From positions 1 through 18,835 of the forward strand of contig JAQBOT010000081.1 of the NCBI GenBank assembly GCA_028287885.1: a stretch of DNA of 18,835 bases. Reading direction: 5' to 3'. Below the pieces are notes generated by a model that worked only from the letters and a program-made list of their open reading frames with translations, did not search any database and was not told the DNA's origin. Shown here one piece after another: positions 1 to 6,551 of the stretch; positions within the stretch are counted from its first letter, which is position 1; every line of letters starts with the position of its first letter. Position numbers and translations under genes: made by a program. This DNA comes from Pedobacter sp. Lineage in GTDB: Bacteria; Bacteroidota; Bacteroidia; Sphingobacteriales; Sphingobacteriaceae.

Positions 1-15
1 AAACCAAATACGTGT

Positions 16-480
16 ATGAGAAAAAAAGTTTTGATAATCGCATTCGCTTTTTCATGTTTGTTTTCTAAAATGACCAAGGCCCAATCAGTTTCCAATGAAC
101 CTGCTGCAAAGCTGAATCATATTGCGATGTATGTATCGGATCTAGATAGAAGTGCAAACTTTTATCAGTCCTTGTTAAACCTGGCCAAAATGGAGGAGCC
201 CTTTAAAGACGGCAGACACGTTTGGTTTACCCTTGGAGCTGCAGGACAGTTGCACCTGATTAAAGGCGCACAAGCAAAGCTCAACTATCCAAAAGATGAA
301 CACCTATGTTTCAGTGTGCCCTCGATAACCAAGTTTATAACTAAGCTGGATCAGAATAAAGTTGAATATTCAAATTGGCCGGGCACAGCGAAAGCACCGA
401 CGGTACGTGTAGATGGCGTAAAGCAGGTTTATTTCCAGGATCCAGATGGCCACTGGATAGAAGTTAATGATGCGCCATAA
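16..480 (+). CDS. Exported VOC-superfamily (glyoxalase/bleomycin-resistance fold) protein
   Basis: This is a 154-residue protein with a cleavable-looking signal peptide (residues 1-23, KK near the N-terminus, hydrophobic core, cleavage near KA-Q). The mature part is a single VOC unit (about 32-151), opening with LNHIAMYVSDLDRSANFY and closing with DPDGHWIEVN, the two most typical VOC ends. Candidate metal ligands are H35, H80, H96 and E149, the positions at which glyoxalase I and dioxygenase-type VOC proteins bind a divalent metal. The family includes glyoxalases, ring-cleavage dioxygenases and fosfomycin/bleomycin resistance proteins; nothing in the sequence fixes the substrate. The signal peptide implies a periplasmic or secreted location, less usual for the family. 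The ATG at 16 is preferred because it begins the signal peptide. The gene precedes two SDR genes in the same direction with a 97-bp gap, so co-transcription is possible but not shown. Confidence 0.88.
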   Translation: MRKKVLIIAFAFSCLFSKMTKAQSVSNEPAAKLNHIAMYVSDLDRSANFYQSLLNLAKMEEPFKDGRHVWFTLGAAGQLHLIKGAQAKLNYPKDEHLCFSVPSITKFITKLDQNKVEYSNWPGTAKAPTVRVDGVKQVYFQDPDGHWIEVNDAP

Positions 481-577
481 AGTTGGCGGACGATTTTAAA
501 CAAACTTTTAAGCAACATCGGTGTAGATAATAGATGATCTGGCAATTGTAAAGCCCTGATCGTCTATAAATCACACT

Positions 578-1321
578 ATGGAAAATAATATTAAAGGCAA
601 GGTTATCATCATAACCGGCGCAAGCAGTGGCATCGGCGAAGCCGTTGCCAAACATCTTACCTCATTAGGTGCATTGGTTAGTCTGGCTGCAAGGCGCAAA
701 GAGAATCTGGACAGATTGGTTGAAGAAATCAAAGCAAGCGGAGGGCAGGCTGTTGCATTTGTAACAGACGTAACCAAGCGTGAACAGGTTGAAGCGCTAG
801 TAAAAGGTACAGTTGATGCTTTTGGCAGGTTGGACGTCATGTTTAATAATGCCGGATTAATGCCCTTGTCCAGATTGGAAAACCTGCATTTCGAGGAATG
901 GGAACGAATGATCGACACCAACATCAAAGGTGTATTATACGGTATTGGCGCAGCACTGCCAATATTCAAAGAACAAAAAAGTGGTCATTTCATTAATGTT
1001 TCTTCTGTAGCCGGACACCGGGTCGGCCCTGGAGCTGCCGTGTATTCTGCAACCAAGTTTGCCGTGAGGGCGATTTCTGAGGGCTTAAGGCAGGAAGTAA
1101 AACCCTACAACATCCGAACAACCATAATTTCTCCTGGCGCAATTAAGACGGAACTCCCGGATACAATCACCGACGAAAAAATTAAAGGCGTTTTGCAGAA
1201 TGTACTCGACATAGCAATATCACCTGACTCAATTGCCCGTGCGGTTGCGTACGTTGTTGAACAACCGGAAGATTATGATGTAAACGAAATCATATTACGT
1301 CCAACTGCCCAGGCAACCTAA
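578..1321 (+). CDS. Classical SDR-family NAD(P)-dependent oxidoreductase
   Basis: This 247-residue protein has the usual length and all motifs of a classical short-chain dehydrogenase/reductase. The nucleotide-binding TGASSGIG is at 13-20, NNAG at 90-93, a catalytic-type Ser in VSS at 141-143, YSATK at 156-160 (catalytic Tyr156 and Lys160) and SPG at 185-187. The family moves hydride between NAD(P)H and alcohol/carbonyl groups in the cytosol. The AARR segment (37-40) after beta-strand 2 suggests NADP(H) preference, since basic residues there commonly hold the 2'-phosphate; this is an inference. Many close relatives are annotated only as SDR-family oxidoreductase. The gene ends 18 bp before the PRISE-type SDR, and the two probably share a transcript, perhaps acting on related carbonyl substrates. 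Confidence 0.93.
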   Translation: MENNIKGKVIIITGASSGIGEAVAKHLTSLGALVSLAARRKENLDRLVEEIKASGGQAVAFVTDVTKREQVEALVKGTVDAFGRLDVMFNNAGLMPLSRLENLHFEEWERMIDTNIKGVLYGIGAALPIFKEQKSGHFINVSSVAGHRVGPGAAVYSATKFAVRAISEGLRQEVKPYNIRTTIISPGAIKTELPDTITDEKIKGVLQNVLDIAISPDSIARAVAYVVEQPEDYDVNEIILRPTAQAT

Positions 1322-1339
1322 CCTAATCCTTCCTTCGTT

Positions 1340-2398
1340 ATGCAGAAACAAACCGCGCTTGTTGTAGGTGGCAATGGCATCATCGGCCGCAACATGGTCA
1401 GTTATTTGGAAAGTACAGGCAATTGGGACATCATCGTTACCTCCCATTCTCCACTTACTTATCAAAGCAAAGCAATTTTTGTTGCTCTTGATCTAACAAA
1501 GTCCGACGCTGTTGAGGCGCGGCGCGATCAGTTACAGCAGGTAACTCATGTCTTTTATGCTGCCTATGTGGAGCGAAGAAAATTGGAAGAACAAACATCG
1601 AATAACGTGGAGTTGATCGAGAATCTGGTGCGCGGAATTGAAGTTGTGGCCCCCGCTTTCAGGCACATCACCTTTATACAAGGAGGTAAGGCCTATGGTG
1701 CACATCTGGGAATCTACAAAACACCCGCTAAAGAAACAGATGCCCGGCATTTCCCGCCTAATTTCTATTACAGTCAGGAAGACTTCTTAAGGCGGCAGTC
1801 GGCCGGAAAGTCCTGGAGTTGGACGGCATTACGTCCGGATATTGTGATCGGGATTGCAATCGGCAATCCGATGAACCTGGCGACACTTATTGCCATTTAT
1901 GCAAGCCTGTGTAAGGAACTGGGTGTACCAATGCGCTTTCCTGGTCCCAATGCTGCCTACGAGGTTCTGGTCAATGTTACCGATGCCACCTTGTTGGCAA
2001 AAGGAATGGAATACTCAGCTTTAAACGCGTCTTGCAATGAGGAAATTTTCAATATAACCAATGGCGACGTCTTCCGCTGGAAACACATTTGGCCAAAGAT
2101 CGGCGCGTATTTCGGCGTAGAGGTAGAGGAGCCGCAGACTTTCTCCCTTGCTGTATACATGACCGATAAAAATCAACTATGGGCAGAAATGACAAGGAAG
2201 TATCAGTTGCTTGATTATGCATTAGATAAACTAGTCCAATGGCCCTTTGGCGACTTTATCTTCAATAATGTACACGATGCTTTCTTCGACGTAAACAAAT
2301 TTCGAAGATATGGCTTCCAGGAGATGCATTTGGATAGCCTGGAGTCTTTTACAAGGGTTTTTGATCAGCTCAAGGCCCAAAAGGTAATACCTGGCTAA
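1340..2398 (+). CDS. Extended SDR, PRISE-type (progesterone 5-beta-reductase/iridoid synthase-like) reductase
   Basis: This 352-residue soluble protein has an N-terminal Rossmann motif GGNGIIG (10-16). It lacks the YxxxK motif of classical SDRs. Instead it has a Lys in FIQGGKAYG (K117) and a Tyr in NFYYSQED (Y143/Y144), followed by LRPDIVIG (164-171). This arrangement is characteristic of the PRISE group, which reduces activated C=C bonds of enones and of iridoid precursors with NADPH using a Tyr/Lys pair. Plant PRISE enzymes act on steroids or 8-oxogeranial; bacterial members have mostly unknown substrates, so only an NADPH-dependent enone reductase role is inferred. It follows the classical SDR gene by 18 bp, consistent with a two-gene operon. 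The ATG at 1340 places the glycine-rich loop at the expected distance from the N-terminus. Confidence 0.85.
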   Translation: MQKQTALVVGGNGIIGRNMVSYLESTGNWDIIVTSHSPLTYQSKAIFVALDLTKSDAVEARRDQLQQVTHVFYAAYVERRKLEEQTSNNVELIENLVRGIEVVAPAFRHITFIQGGKAYGAHLGIYKTPAKETDARHFPPNFYYSQEDFLRRQSAGKSWSWTALRPDIVIGIAIGNPMNLATLIAIYASLCKELGVPMRFPGPNAAYEVLVNVTDATLLAKGMEYSALNASCNEEIFNITNGDVFRWKHIWPKIGAYFGVEVEEPQTFSLAVYMTDKNQLWAEMTRKYQLLDYALDKLVQWPFGDFIFNNVHDAFFDVNKFRRYGFQEMHLDSLESFTRVFDQLKAQKVIPG

Positions 2399-2412
2399 CA
2401 AACCCGCACCTT

Positions 2413-2500
2413 ACAGGAGTCATGTAGGGGGTATACAGGGCTTATAGCCCCGGTTAGACCCTGGTTGCACCCTGGTTGGGCCCTATGTGGGCCCTGTTTG
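2413..2500. repeat. Degenerate tandem array with 11-bp period (8 units)
   Basis: Reading 2413-2500 in steps of 11 gives eight aligned units. The last five (from 2446) follow a consensus close to RRCCCTGGTTG. The first three (from 2413) follow ACAGGGGTTAT, which resembles the reverse complement of the others, so the array changes polarity near 2445. The turning point is a hairpin: GGGCT (2438-2442) pairs with AGCCC (2446-2450) around a 3-nt loop. Two GGGCCC palindromes lie exactly 11 bp apart (2478 and 2489). The period is close to one helical turn of DNA, so each unit presents the same face. The array lies between a gene end and a terminator, not at an obvious promoter. Its role is unknown. 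Confidence 0.7.
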
Positions 2501-2556
2501 ATCCGAAGCTGTTCACAAATTTTATCGACTTTGGTAGCTACGAAGCTCTGTTAAAT

Positions 2557-2597
2557 AAAAAAGGCACAAAAGCTTGATTTTGCTTTTGTGCCTTTTT
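2557..2597. terminator. Strong intrinsic terminator, probably bidirectional
   Basis: The arm 2557-2573 (containing AAAGGCACAAAAGC) pairs with 2582-2597 (GCTTTTGTGCCTTTTT) around an 8-nt loop, with a stem of about 16 base pairs. The stem carries an A run at its left and a T run at its right, so it reads as hairpin plus U-tract on both strands. It ends transcription from the SDR/PRISE genes and can also stop transcription arriving from the convergent OmpA-type gene, whose stop codon is at 2753. Confidence 0.9.
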
Positions 2598-2752
2598 AAT
2601 AAAGTTTGTCGCGGCCATATGCACTAAGGAAAACAGCACAAAGATCCAAAAGCTTAAATGCGGTCTGCCGGTGCACAATTAAATGTTTCACGATTTAATA
2701 GGCCATCAACACGAAATCTTCATCACTTTAATTAAAGCCGATCGCTTAAATA

Positions 2753-3280
2753 TTATGGATTTACGTTAATCTCCACTCTTCTGTTTTGGGCTTTGCCTTC
2801 TTCAGTTGCATTAGATGAAACCGGTTGCTTTTCTCCAAAGCCCTGTACTGTAAAACTTCCAGCATCGAAGCCAGCATTTACCAGGTAAGATTTAACGGCA
2901 TTCGCACGGTCTACAGACAAGGACATGTTGTGCTCAGGTGTGCCTTCAGCTGAAGAATGTCCATTGATGCTAAACTTTGCTTCTGGGTCTTTTTTCATTT
3001 CTGAAGCTGCCTTATCTAAGATTTCAAAACTTCCTGTTTTTAAAACTGAAGAGTTGAACTCAAAAAGGAGTTTGCCAAATTTATAATCGGGTTTTGAAAC
3101 CACAGCTGGTTCAGTTTGCTCTTTTTGTGGTTCTGGTGCAGGTTTTTGGGCAACCTGCGGTTCTTGTTTAACTATTGCGGCTGGTGTTTTAACCACCATT
3201 TTTTTTGATTTACAAGAGTACAAACCAATAGAAGCAAGGCCAATTAACGCGGTTAATACATACTGTTTGATTGATAACAT
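2753..3280 (-). CDS. OmpA-family C-terminal domain lipoprotein
   Basis: This 175-residue protein has a type II signal peptide with lipobox LYSC (C23), a proline/glutamine/lysine-rich linker (about 30-65) and an OmpA_C domain (about 68-173). Visible domain motifs are FEFNSSVL at the start, INGHSSAEGT (105-114), N118, LSVDRANAVKSYL (121-133), GFGEKQPV and NRRVEI (166-171). The family anchors the outer membrane to peptidoglycan; the Arg that normally contacts diaminopimelate is present (R125), but the partner Asp of the usual GHTD motif is Ser here (GHSS, 107-110). It is encoded divergently from the PUL regulator with a 97-bp shared upstream region, and probably belongs to cell-envelope housekeeping rather than the PUL. 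The start at 3280 begins the lipoprotein signal. Confidence 0.92.
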   Translation of the reverse strand: MLSIKQYVLTALIGLASIGLYSCKSKKMVVKTPAAIVKQEPQVAQKPAPEPQKEQTEPAVVSKPDYKFGKLLFEFNSSVLKTGSFEILDKAASEMKKDPEAKFSINGHSSAEGTPEHNMSLSVDRANAVKSYLVNAGFDAGSFTVQGFGEKQPVSSNATEEGKAQNRRVEINVNP

Positions 3281-3377
3281 AAGAATATAGGGGTTAAGTT
3301 ATTTGTAATAAAGGATTGCGCTAAAAATAATCTTTTAATCAGGTATCTTTATTTTTTCGGCCGATTTAATCTCCTCT

Positions 3378-6296
3378 ATGAAGAAACTTTTACTTGTACT
3401 GTTTGCATTTTTCATCTTTTCACCACTTTTTGCTCAGGATCAGTTGGGCACGCCGCAGATTGCAAATTATGGAAACGATCAATATAATGCTGGTATTCAG
3501 AACTGGGGGATCAAGCAGGATAAGCTTGGAAATCTTTTTGTCGGCAATAATGAGGGTTTATTGTTTTACAATGGTAGATACTGGAATCTTCTAAAACTGC
3601 CCAACAACACCGCTGTACGTTCGATTGGAGTCGACTCTAAAAATCGCATCTACGTTGGCGCTCAAGATGAGGTGGGCTACTTTTTTCCCGATGCAAATGG
3701 TGTACTGAAATATACCTCACTTGTTCCACTTGTCGGGCCTAAATTCAGGAAGTTTGCCGATGTATGGGATATTTCGATTCTCCAAGACGAAGTTTTCTTT
3801 AGAACCAAAAACATAATCCTCCACTACAAGGATGGCATGATCAACGCCTACAAGCCAAAAATTTCCTGGGAATTCTTAGGACAGGCAAATAACCGCGTAT
3901 ATGCCCACACATTATACGGCGGATTGATGATCTACGACAAAGAAATTTGGAAGCCGGTGTGTGGTGATCCGGTTCTTAATTTGTCTGCAGTCACTGCCAT
4001 TCTATCATACAACAAAGACACCTTGCTTGTATCTACCTTGAAAAGTGGAGTATTCCTCCTATACAAAAACCGGCTTTTTCCAAAAAGAACGGAGTTGGAT
4101 TCTGTTTTTAAAAACGAAAGGATCTATGTGACGGTATCGCTTGATAAGTACCGTTATGCCATTGGAACTACCGCTGGCGGAGTTTACATTATGAACAAGC
4201 ATGGAAAACTTTTGCAAAAGTACAACTACGGCACGGGGCTGCAGAATAACAATGTACGGGGAATACTGATGGACCAGGATAAGAACATGTGGCTTGCCCT
4301 CGATGACGGGATCTCTTATGTGGCGATAAACAGTGCTGTCAAGAGTATTTTTCCCAACCGAAACAAGCAGATTACAAGCTATGCCTTCAAGAAATTCAAG
4401 GAGTCTTTATACATCGGAACTTCCAACGGCCTGTATTTTACGTCATTGAAGACAGAATCACCAGATTTGAGTTTAAGCATAGCCAATTTCAGGGAGGTAA
4501 AAAATACAGAAGGTCAGGTGTGGAATCTGGAGGAGATTAACAACGAACTGCTGATGGGGCATGAAGATGGGACCTTTGTTGTTCAAAATGAAACGGCAAA
4601 AAAGGTGTCAACCCCGGGAACATGGGCATTTCAACCGATGTCCAACGTTTTTCCGTCTCCAAATGTGCTCGCCGGAACCTACCTTGGCCTTCAAAAGATC
4701 AACTACAGCAAAGGTGTTTTTCTAAATTCTGGTGCAGTGGAGGGGATAGCAGAGTCTTTAAGATTTCTCGTTCTCGACAACAGCGATAATTTGTGGTCTT
4801 CACATCCTTATCACGGAATTTACAAAATCGATCTATCTCCAGATTTAAAATCGGTACAGAGAACAACCTTGTTTACCCGTAAAGATGGTTTGCCTTCAAC
4901 GCTTTATAACTATGTGTACCGAGTTAAGAACCGGATACTAGTGGCCACACTAAGCGGCATTTTTGAATACGATTCTAAAACAAACAGGTTTTCTCGATTC
5001 CGGCTGCTGAAAAATGCTTTAAGGGGTGTCGCTGTGCAGTACTTAAAGGAGGATGAAGACGGGAATATCTGGTTTATTTCAAATAAAAAAGTCGGTGTCA
5101 TCGACTTCAGCAAGCATACGGGCACAAATTCCTATTCAATTGTCTACCTCCCAGAGATGGATGGTAAGGTAGTCGGCGGATTTGAATGTATTTATACTTT
5201 AAACCGCAACAATATTCTTATTGGCGCAAATAAAGGTGCTTACCATGTTAATTATGAACAATACATTAAAAATATCATCAGGCCCAGAGTCTCCATTGGT
5301 GTTGTGAAGCTTGTAGGTACCCGGGATAGTGTAGTTTTCGGTGGCTACTACATGAATAAAGGATTGCTCACGGACCATCAGGATTTGACGCAGGTTCCCA
5401 ACTTTGCAAAGGTATACAACTCGCTTCATTTTGAATTTACGTCGACTCTATTCGAGCACAAAAAGAATATTGGATTCAGTTATCAGCTTGTTGGCTTTGA
5501 TAAACAATGGTCTGTGTGGACAAACAAAAGCGAAAAGGACTATACCAATCTTCCTGCAGGAAAATACATATTCAGAGTTAAGGCGAGAACGAATTTGGAC
5601 AACGAATCTGAGGTTGTAAGTTACGCGTTTAAGATCCTGCCTGCCTGGTACAATACATTTTGGATGTATCTGGTGTACGCTGGGTTTTTTGTTTTACTTT
5701 TTAGGGGAATTGTGAACTGGCAAAAGCGCAAGCATACCAGTAAAAGTAATCGCCTAAGCTATTTGCACCAGCTAGAACTGGACCGGACAGAAAAAGAGAT
5801 TGTAAGACTGAAAAACGAGAAGCTGGAAGCGGATGTTCATTATAAAGACAAAGAGCTTTCTACAATGGCCATGCACTTGGTGCAGAGAAATAAGTTGCTC
5901 GCCAGGATAAAAGAAGTCATATCAAGTGTCATCAAAAGCGACGATATTCCAGATGGTTCAGGAAGCCTGCGACATCTCGTGAGGTTAATACGTGATGTAG
6001 AAAAAGGAGATCATGAACTTGACCAGCTTACCATGCATTTCAATAATGTTAATAATGAATTCTTTAACAGGCTCAAAGATCGCTATCCAGAGTTAAGCCC
6101 AAATGATCTTAAGTTTTGTGCTTATCTGCGAATGAATTTGTCATCCAAAGAGATGGCTCAGTTGATGAATGTCACGATAAAGGCGATCGAAGTTGGACGG
6201 TACAGGCTAAGAAAGAAGCTTTCCCTACAGCCAGAAATTAACCTTTATGAGTTCTTAACGGAAATTTCAAGAGATAGGGTTGTCCTAAGCACTTAA
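3378..6296 (+). CDS. Membrane-spanning sensor/transcription regulator: propeller, Y_Y_Y domain, TM helix, LuxR-type HTH
   Basis: This 972-residue protein has a signal peptide (1-19, ending LFA-QD) and a large periplasmic region (about 20-680) with recurring propeller-strand signatures: LGNLFVGNNEGL (50-61), KNRIYVGAQDEVGYF, KNMWLALDDGISYV (302-315), ESLYIGTSNGLYF and GNIWFISNKKVGV (562-574). A Y_Y_Y-type domain follows (about 690-753), then one TM helix (about 759-779), a charged coiled coil (about 793-850), and a C-terminal HTH. The HTH (about 906-948) contains LSPNDLKFCAYLRMNLSSKEMA and IKAIEVGRYRLRKKL, the LuxR-type pattern. No histidine kinase H-box, ATPase or receiver domain is visible, so it is a one-component transmembrane regulator rather than a hybrid two-component system. 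It most likely senses glucan oligosaccharides in the periplasm and activates the downstream susC operon. A weak TATCTTTA element (3344) lies upstream. No terminator is evident between it and susC. Confidence 0.9.
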   Translation: MKKLLLVLFAFFIFSPLFAQDQLGTPQIANYGNDQYNAGIQNWGIKQDKLGNLFVGNNEGLLFYNGRYWNLLKLPNNTAVRSIGVDSKNRIYVGAQDEVGYFFPDANGVLKYTSLVPLVGPKFRKFADVWDISILQDEVFFRTKNIILHYKDGMINAYKPKISWEFLGQANNRVYAHTLYGGLMIYDKEIWKPVCGDPVLNLSAVTAILSYNKDTLLVSTLKSGVFLLYKNRLFPKRTELDSVFKNERIYVTVSLDKYRYAIGTTAGGVYIMNKHGKLLQKYNYGTGLQNNNVRGILMDQDKNMWLALDDGISYVAINSAVKSIFPNRNKQITSYAFKKFKESLYIGTSNGLYFTSLKTESPDLSLSIANFREVKNTEGQVWNLEEINNELLMGHEDGTFVVQNETAKKVSTPGTWAFQPMSNVFPSPNVLAGTYLGLQKINYSKGVFLNSGAVEGIAESLRFLVLDNSDNLWSSHPYHGIYKIDLSPDLKSVQRTTLFTRKDGLPSTLYNYVYRVKNRILVATLSGIFEYDSKTNRFSRFRLLKNALRGVAVQYLKEDEDGNIWFISNKKVGVIDFSKHTGTNSYSIVYLPEMDGKVVGGFECIYTLNRNNILIGANKGAYHVNYEQYIKNIIRPRVSIGVVKLVGTRDSVVFGGYYMNKGLLTDHQDLTQVPNFAKVYNSLHFEFTSTLFEHKKNIGFSYQLVGFDKQWSVWTNKSEKDYTNLPAGKYIFRVKARTNLDNESEVVSYAFKILPAWYNTFWMYLVYAGFFVLLFRGIVNWQKRKHTSKSNRLSYLHQLELDRTEKEIVRLKNEKLEADVHYKDKELSTMAMHLVQRNKLLARIKEVISSVIKSDDIPDGSGSLRHLVRLIRDVEKGDHELDQLTMHFNNVNNEFFNRLKDRYPELSPNDLKFCAYLRMNLSSKEMAQLMNVTIKAIEVGRYRLRKKLSLQPEINLYEFLTEISRDRVVLST

Positions 6297-6374
6297 ATGC
6301 CTGCAAAATACTACAAATGTGGAACGGCTTCCTGTGTTGCGGAAACAGATGCTCTATACCAGCAACTTAGGAGT

Positions 6375-6396
6375 TCTATGTAGTGTCTATGTAGTG
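6375..6396. repeat. Perfect 11-bp tandem direct repeat upstream of the susC promoter
   Basis: The unit TCTATGTAGTG occurs twice back to back (6375-6385 and 6386-6396) without a mismatch. Looser copies keep a similar step: CTATACC at 6354 (22 bp upstream), CTATTTAAGGC at 6408, CTAATGGACGG at 6419 and TTATGTATGGT at 6430. The centre lies about 110 bp before the predicted susC transcription start. A direct repeat spaced by one helical turn between a dedicated regulator and its presumed target operon is a plausible binding site for dimers of that regulator. The sequence shows the repeat; the function is inferred. Confidence 0.65.
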
Positions 6397-6458
6397 GCAA
6401 AAACACGCTATTTAAGGCCTAATGGACGGTTATGTATGGTTGCTGTAGGCTTTCGATA

Positions 6459-6489
6459 TTGCAGAATGATAGATTGTCTTCTAATTTTG
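6459..6489 (+). promoter_or_regulatory. Bacteroidota-type promoter for the susC operon
   Basis: TAATTTTG (6482-6489) matches the Bacteroidota -7 consensus TAnnTTTG exactly, and ATTG ending at 6461 supplies a -33 TTG with a 20-bp spacer, within the usual range. The start of transcription would fall near 6493-6497, about 55 nt before the susC ATG. A second, poorer -7-like element (TCATTTTG, 6543-6550) lies directly before the start codon and is less likely. Confidence 0.6.
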
Positions 6490-6494
6490 ATTCC

Positions 6495-6517
6495 CATTAA
6501 AGCGGAAAGCTTTAATG
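6495..6517. promoter_or_regulatory. Perfect inverted repeat at the predicted susC transcription start
   Basis: CATTAAAGC (6495-6503) and GCTTTAATG (6509-6517) are perfect 9-bp inverted arms with a 5-nt spacer. The element starts 6 bp after the -7 box, so in DNA it would be an operator over +1 and in RNA it would be a hairpin at the extreme 5' end of the susC mRNA. There is no T run after it, which argues against a terminator. Binding of a dimeric regulator and 5'-end protection of the mRNA are both possible. Confidence 0.6.
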
Positions 6518-6551
6518 ATTTAACCAAATATTAACTCAATAATCATTTTGT

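Larger units (their letters stand above)
2399..2752. other. Gene-free interval between convergent genes
   Basis: This 354-bp interval separates the PRISE-type gene from the convergent OmpA-type gene. From left to right it contains the 11-bp repeat array (2413-2500), the hairpin terminator (2557-2597) and about 150 bp in which no supported gene was seen. The last part has a 12-bp palindrome CTTTAATTAAAG at 2726-2737, followed by a short imperfect stem TTAAAGC / GCTTAA (about 2732-2750), just downstream of the OmpA-type gene end. These could contribute weakly to 3'-end formation for that gene, but there is no run of T's on the minus strand next to them. Confidence 0.6.

Noticed and set aside
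571..969. 132-codon open frame on the minus strand over the SDR gene
   Set aside because: It is the antisense shadow of an intact SDR; no motif or start context supports it.
2413..2500. CRISPR array interpretation of the 11-bp repeats
   Set aside because: There are no unique spacers, units are far too short and degenerate, and no cas genes are present.
3316..3351. Promoter for the regulator (TTG at 3316, TATCTTTA at 3344)
   Set aside because: The last base of the -7 box mismatches and the spacer is about 25 bp, too long. It is kept only as a weak possibility.
6317..6350. GGAACGGCTTCC hairpin after the regulator as a terminator
   Set aside because: The arms are only 4 bp and no T run follows, so no terminator is supported between the regulator and susC.
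6319..6534. Open reading frame of 71 codons in the regulator-susC gap
   Set aside because: It starts inside a region with promoter and repeat elements, has no recognisable domain or signal, and covers the tandem repeat and promoter. More likely noncoding regulatory DNA.
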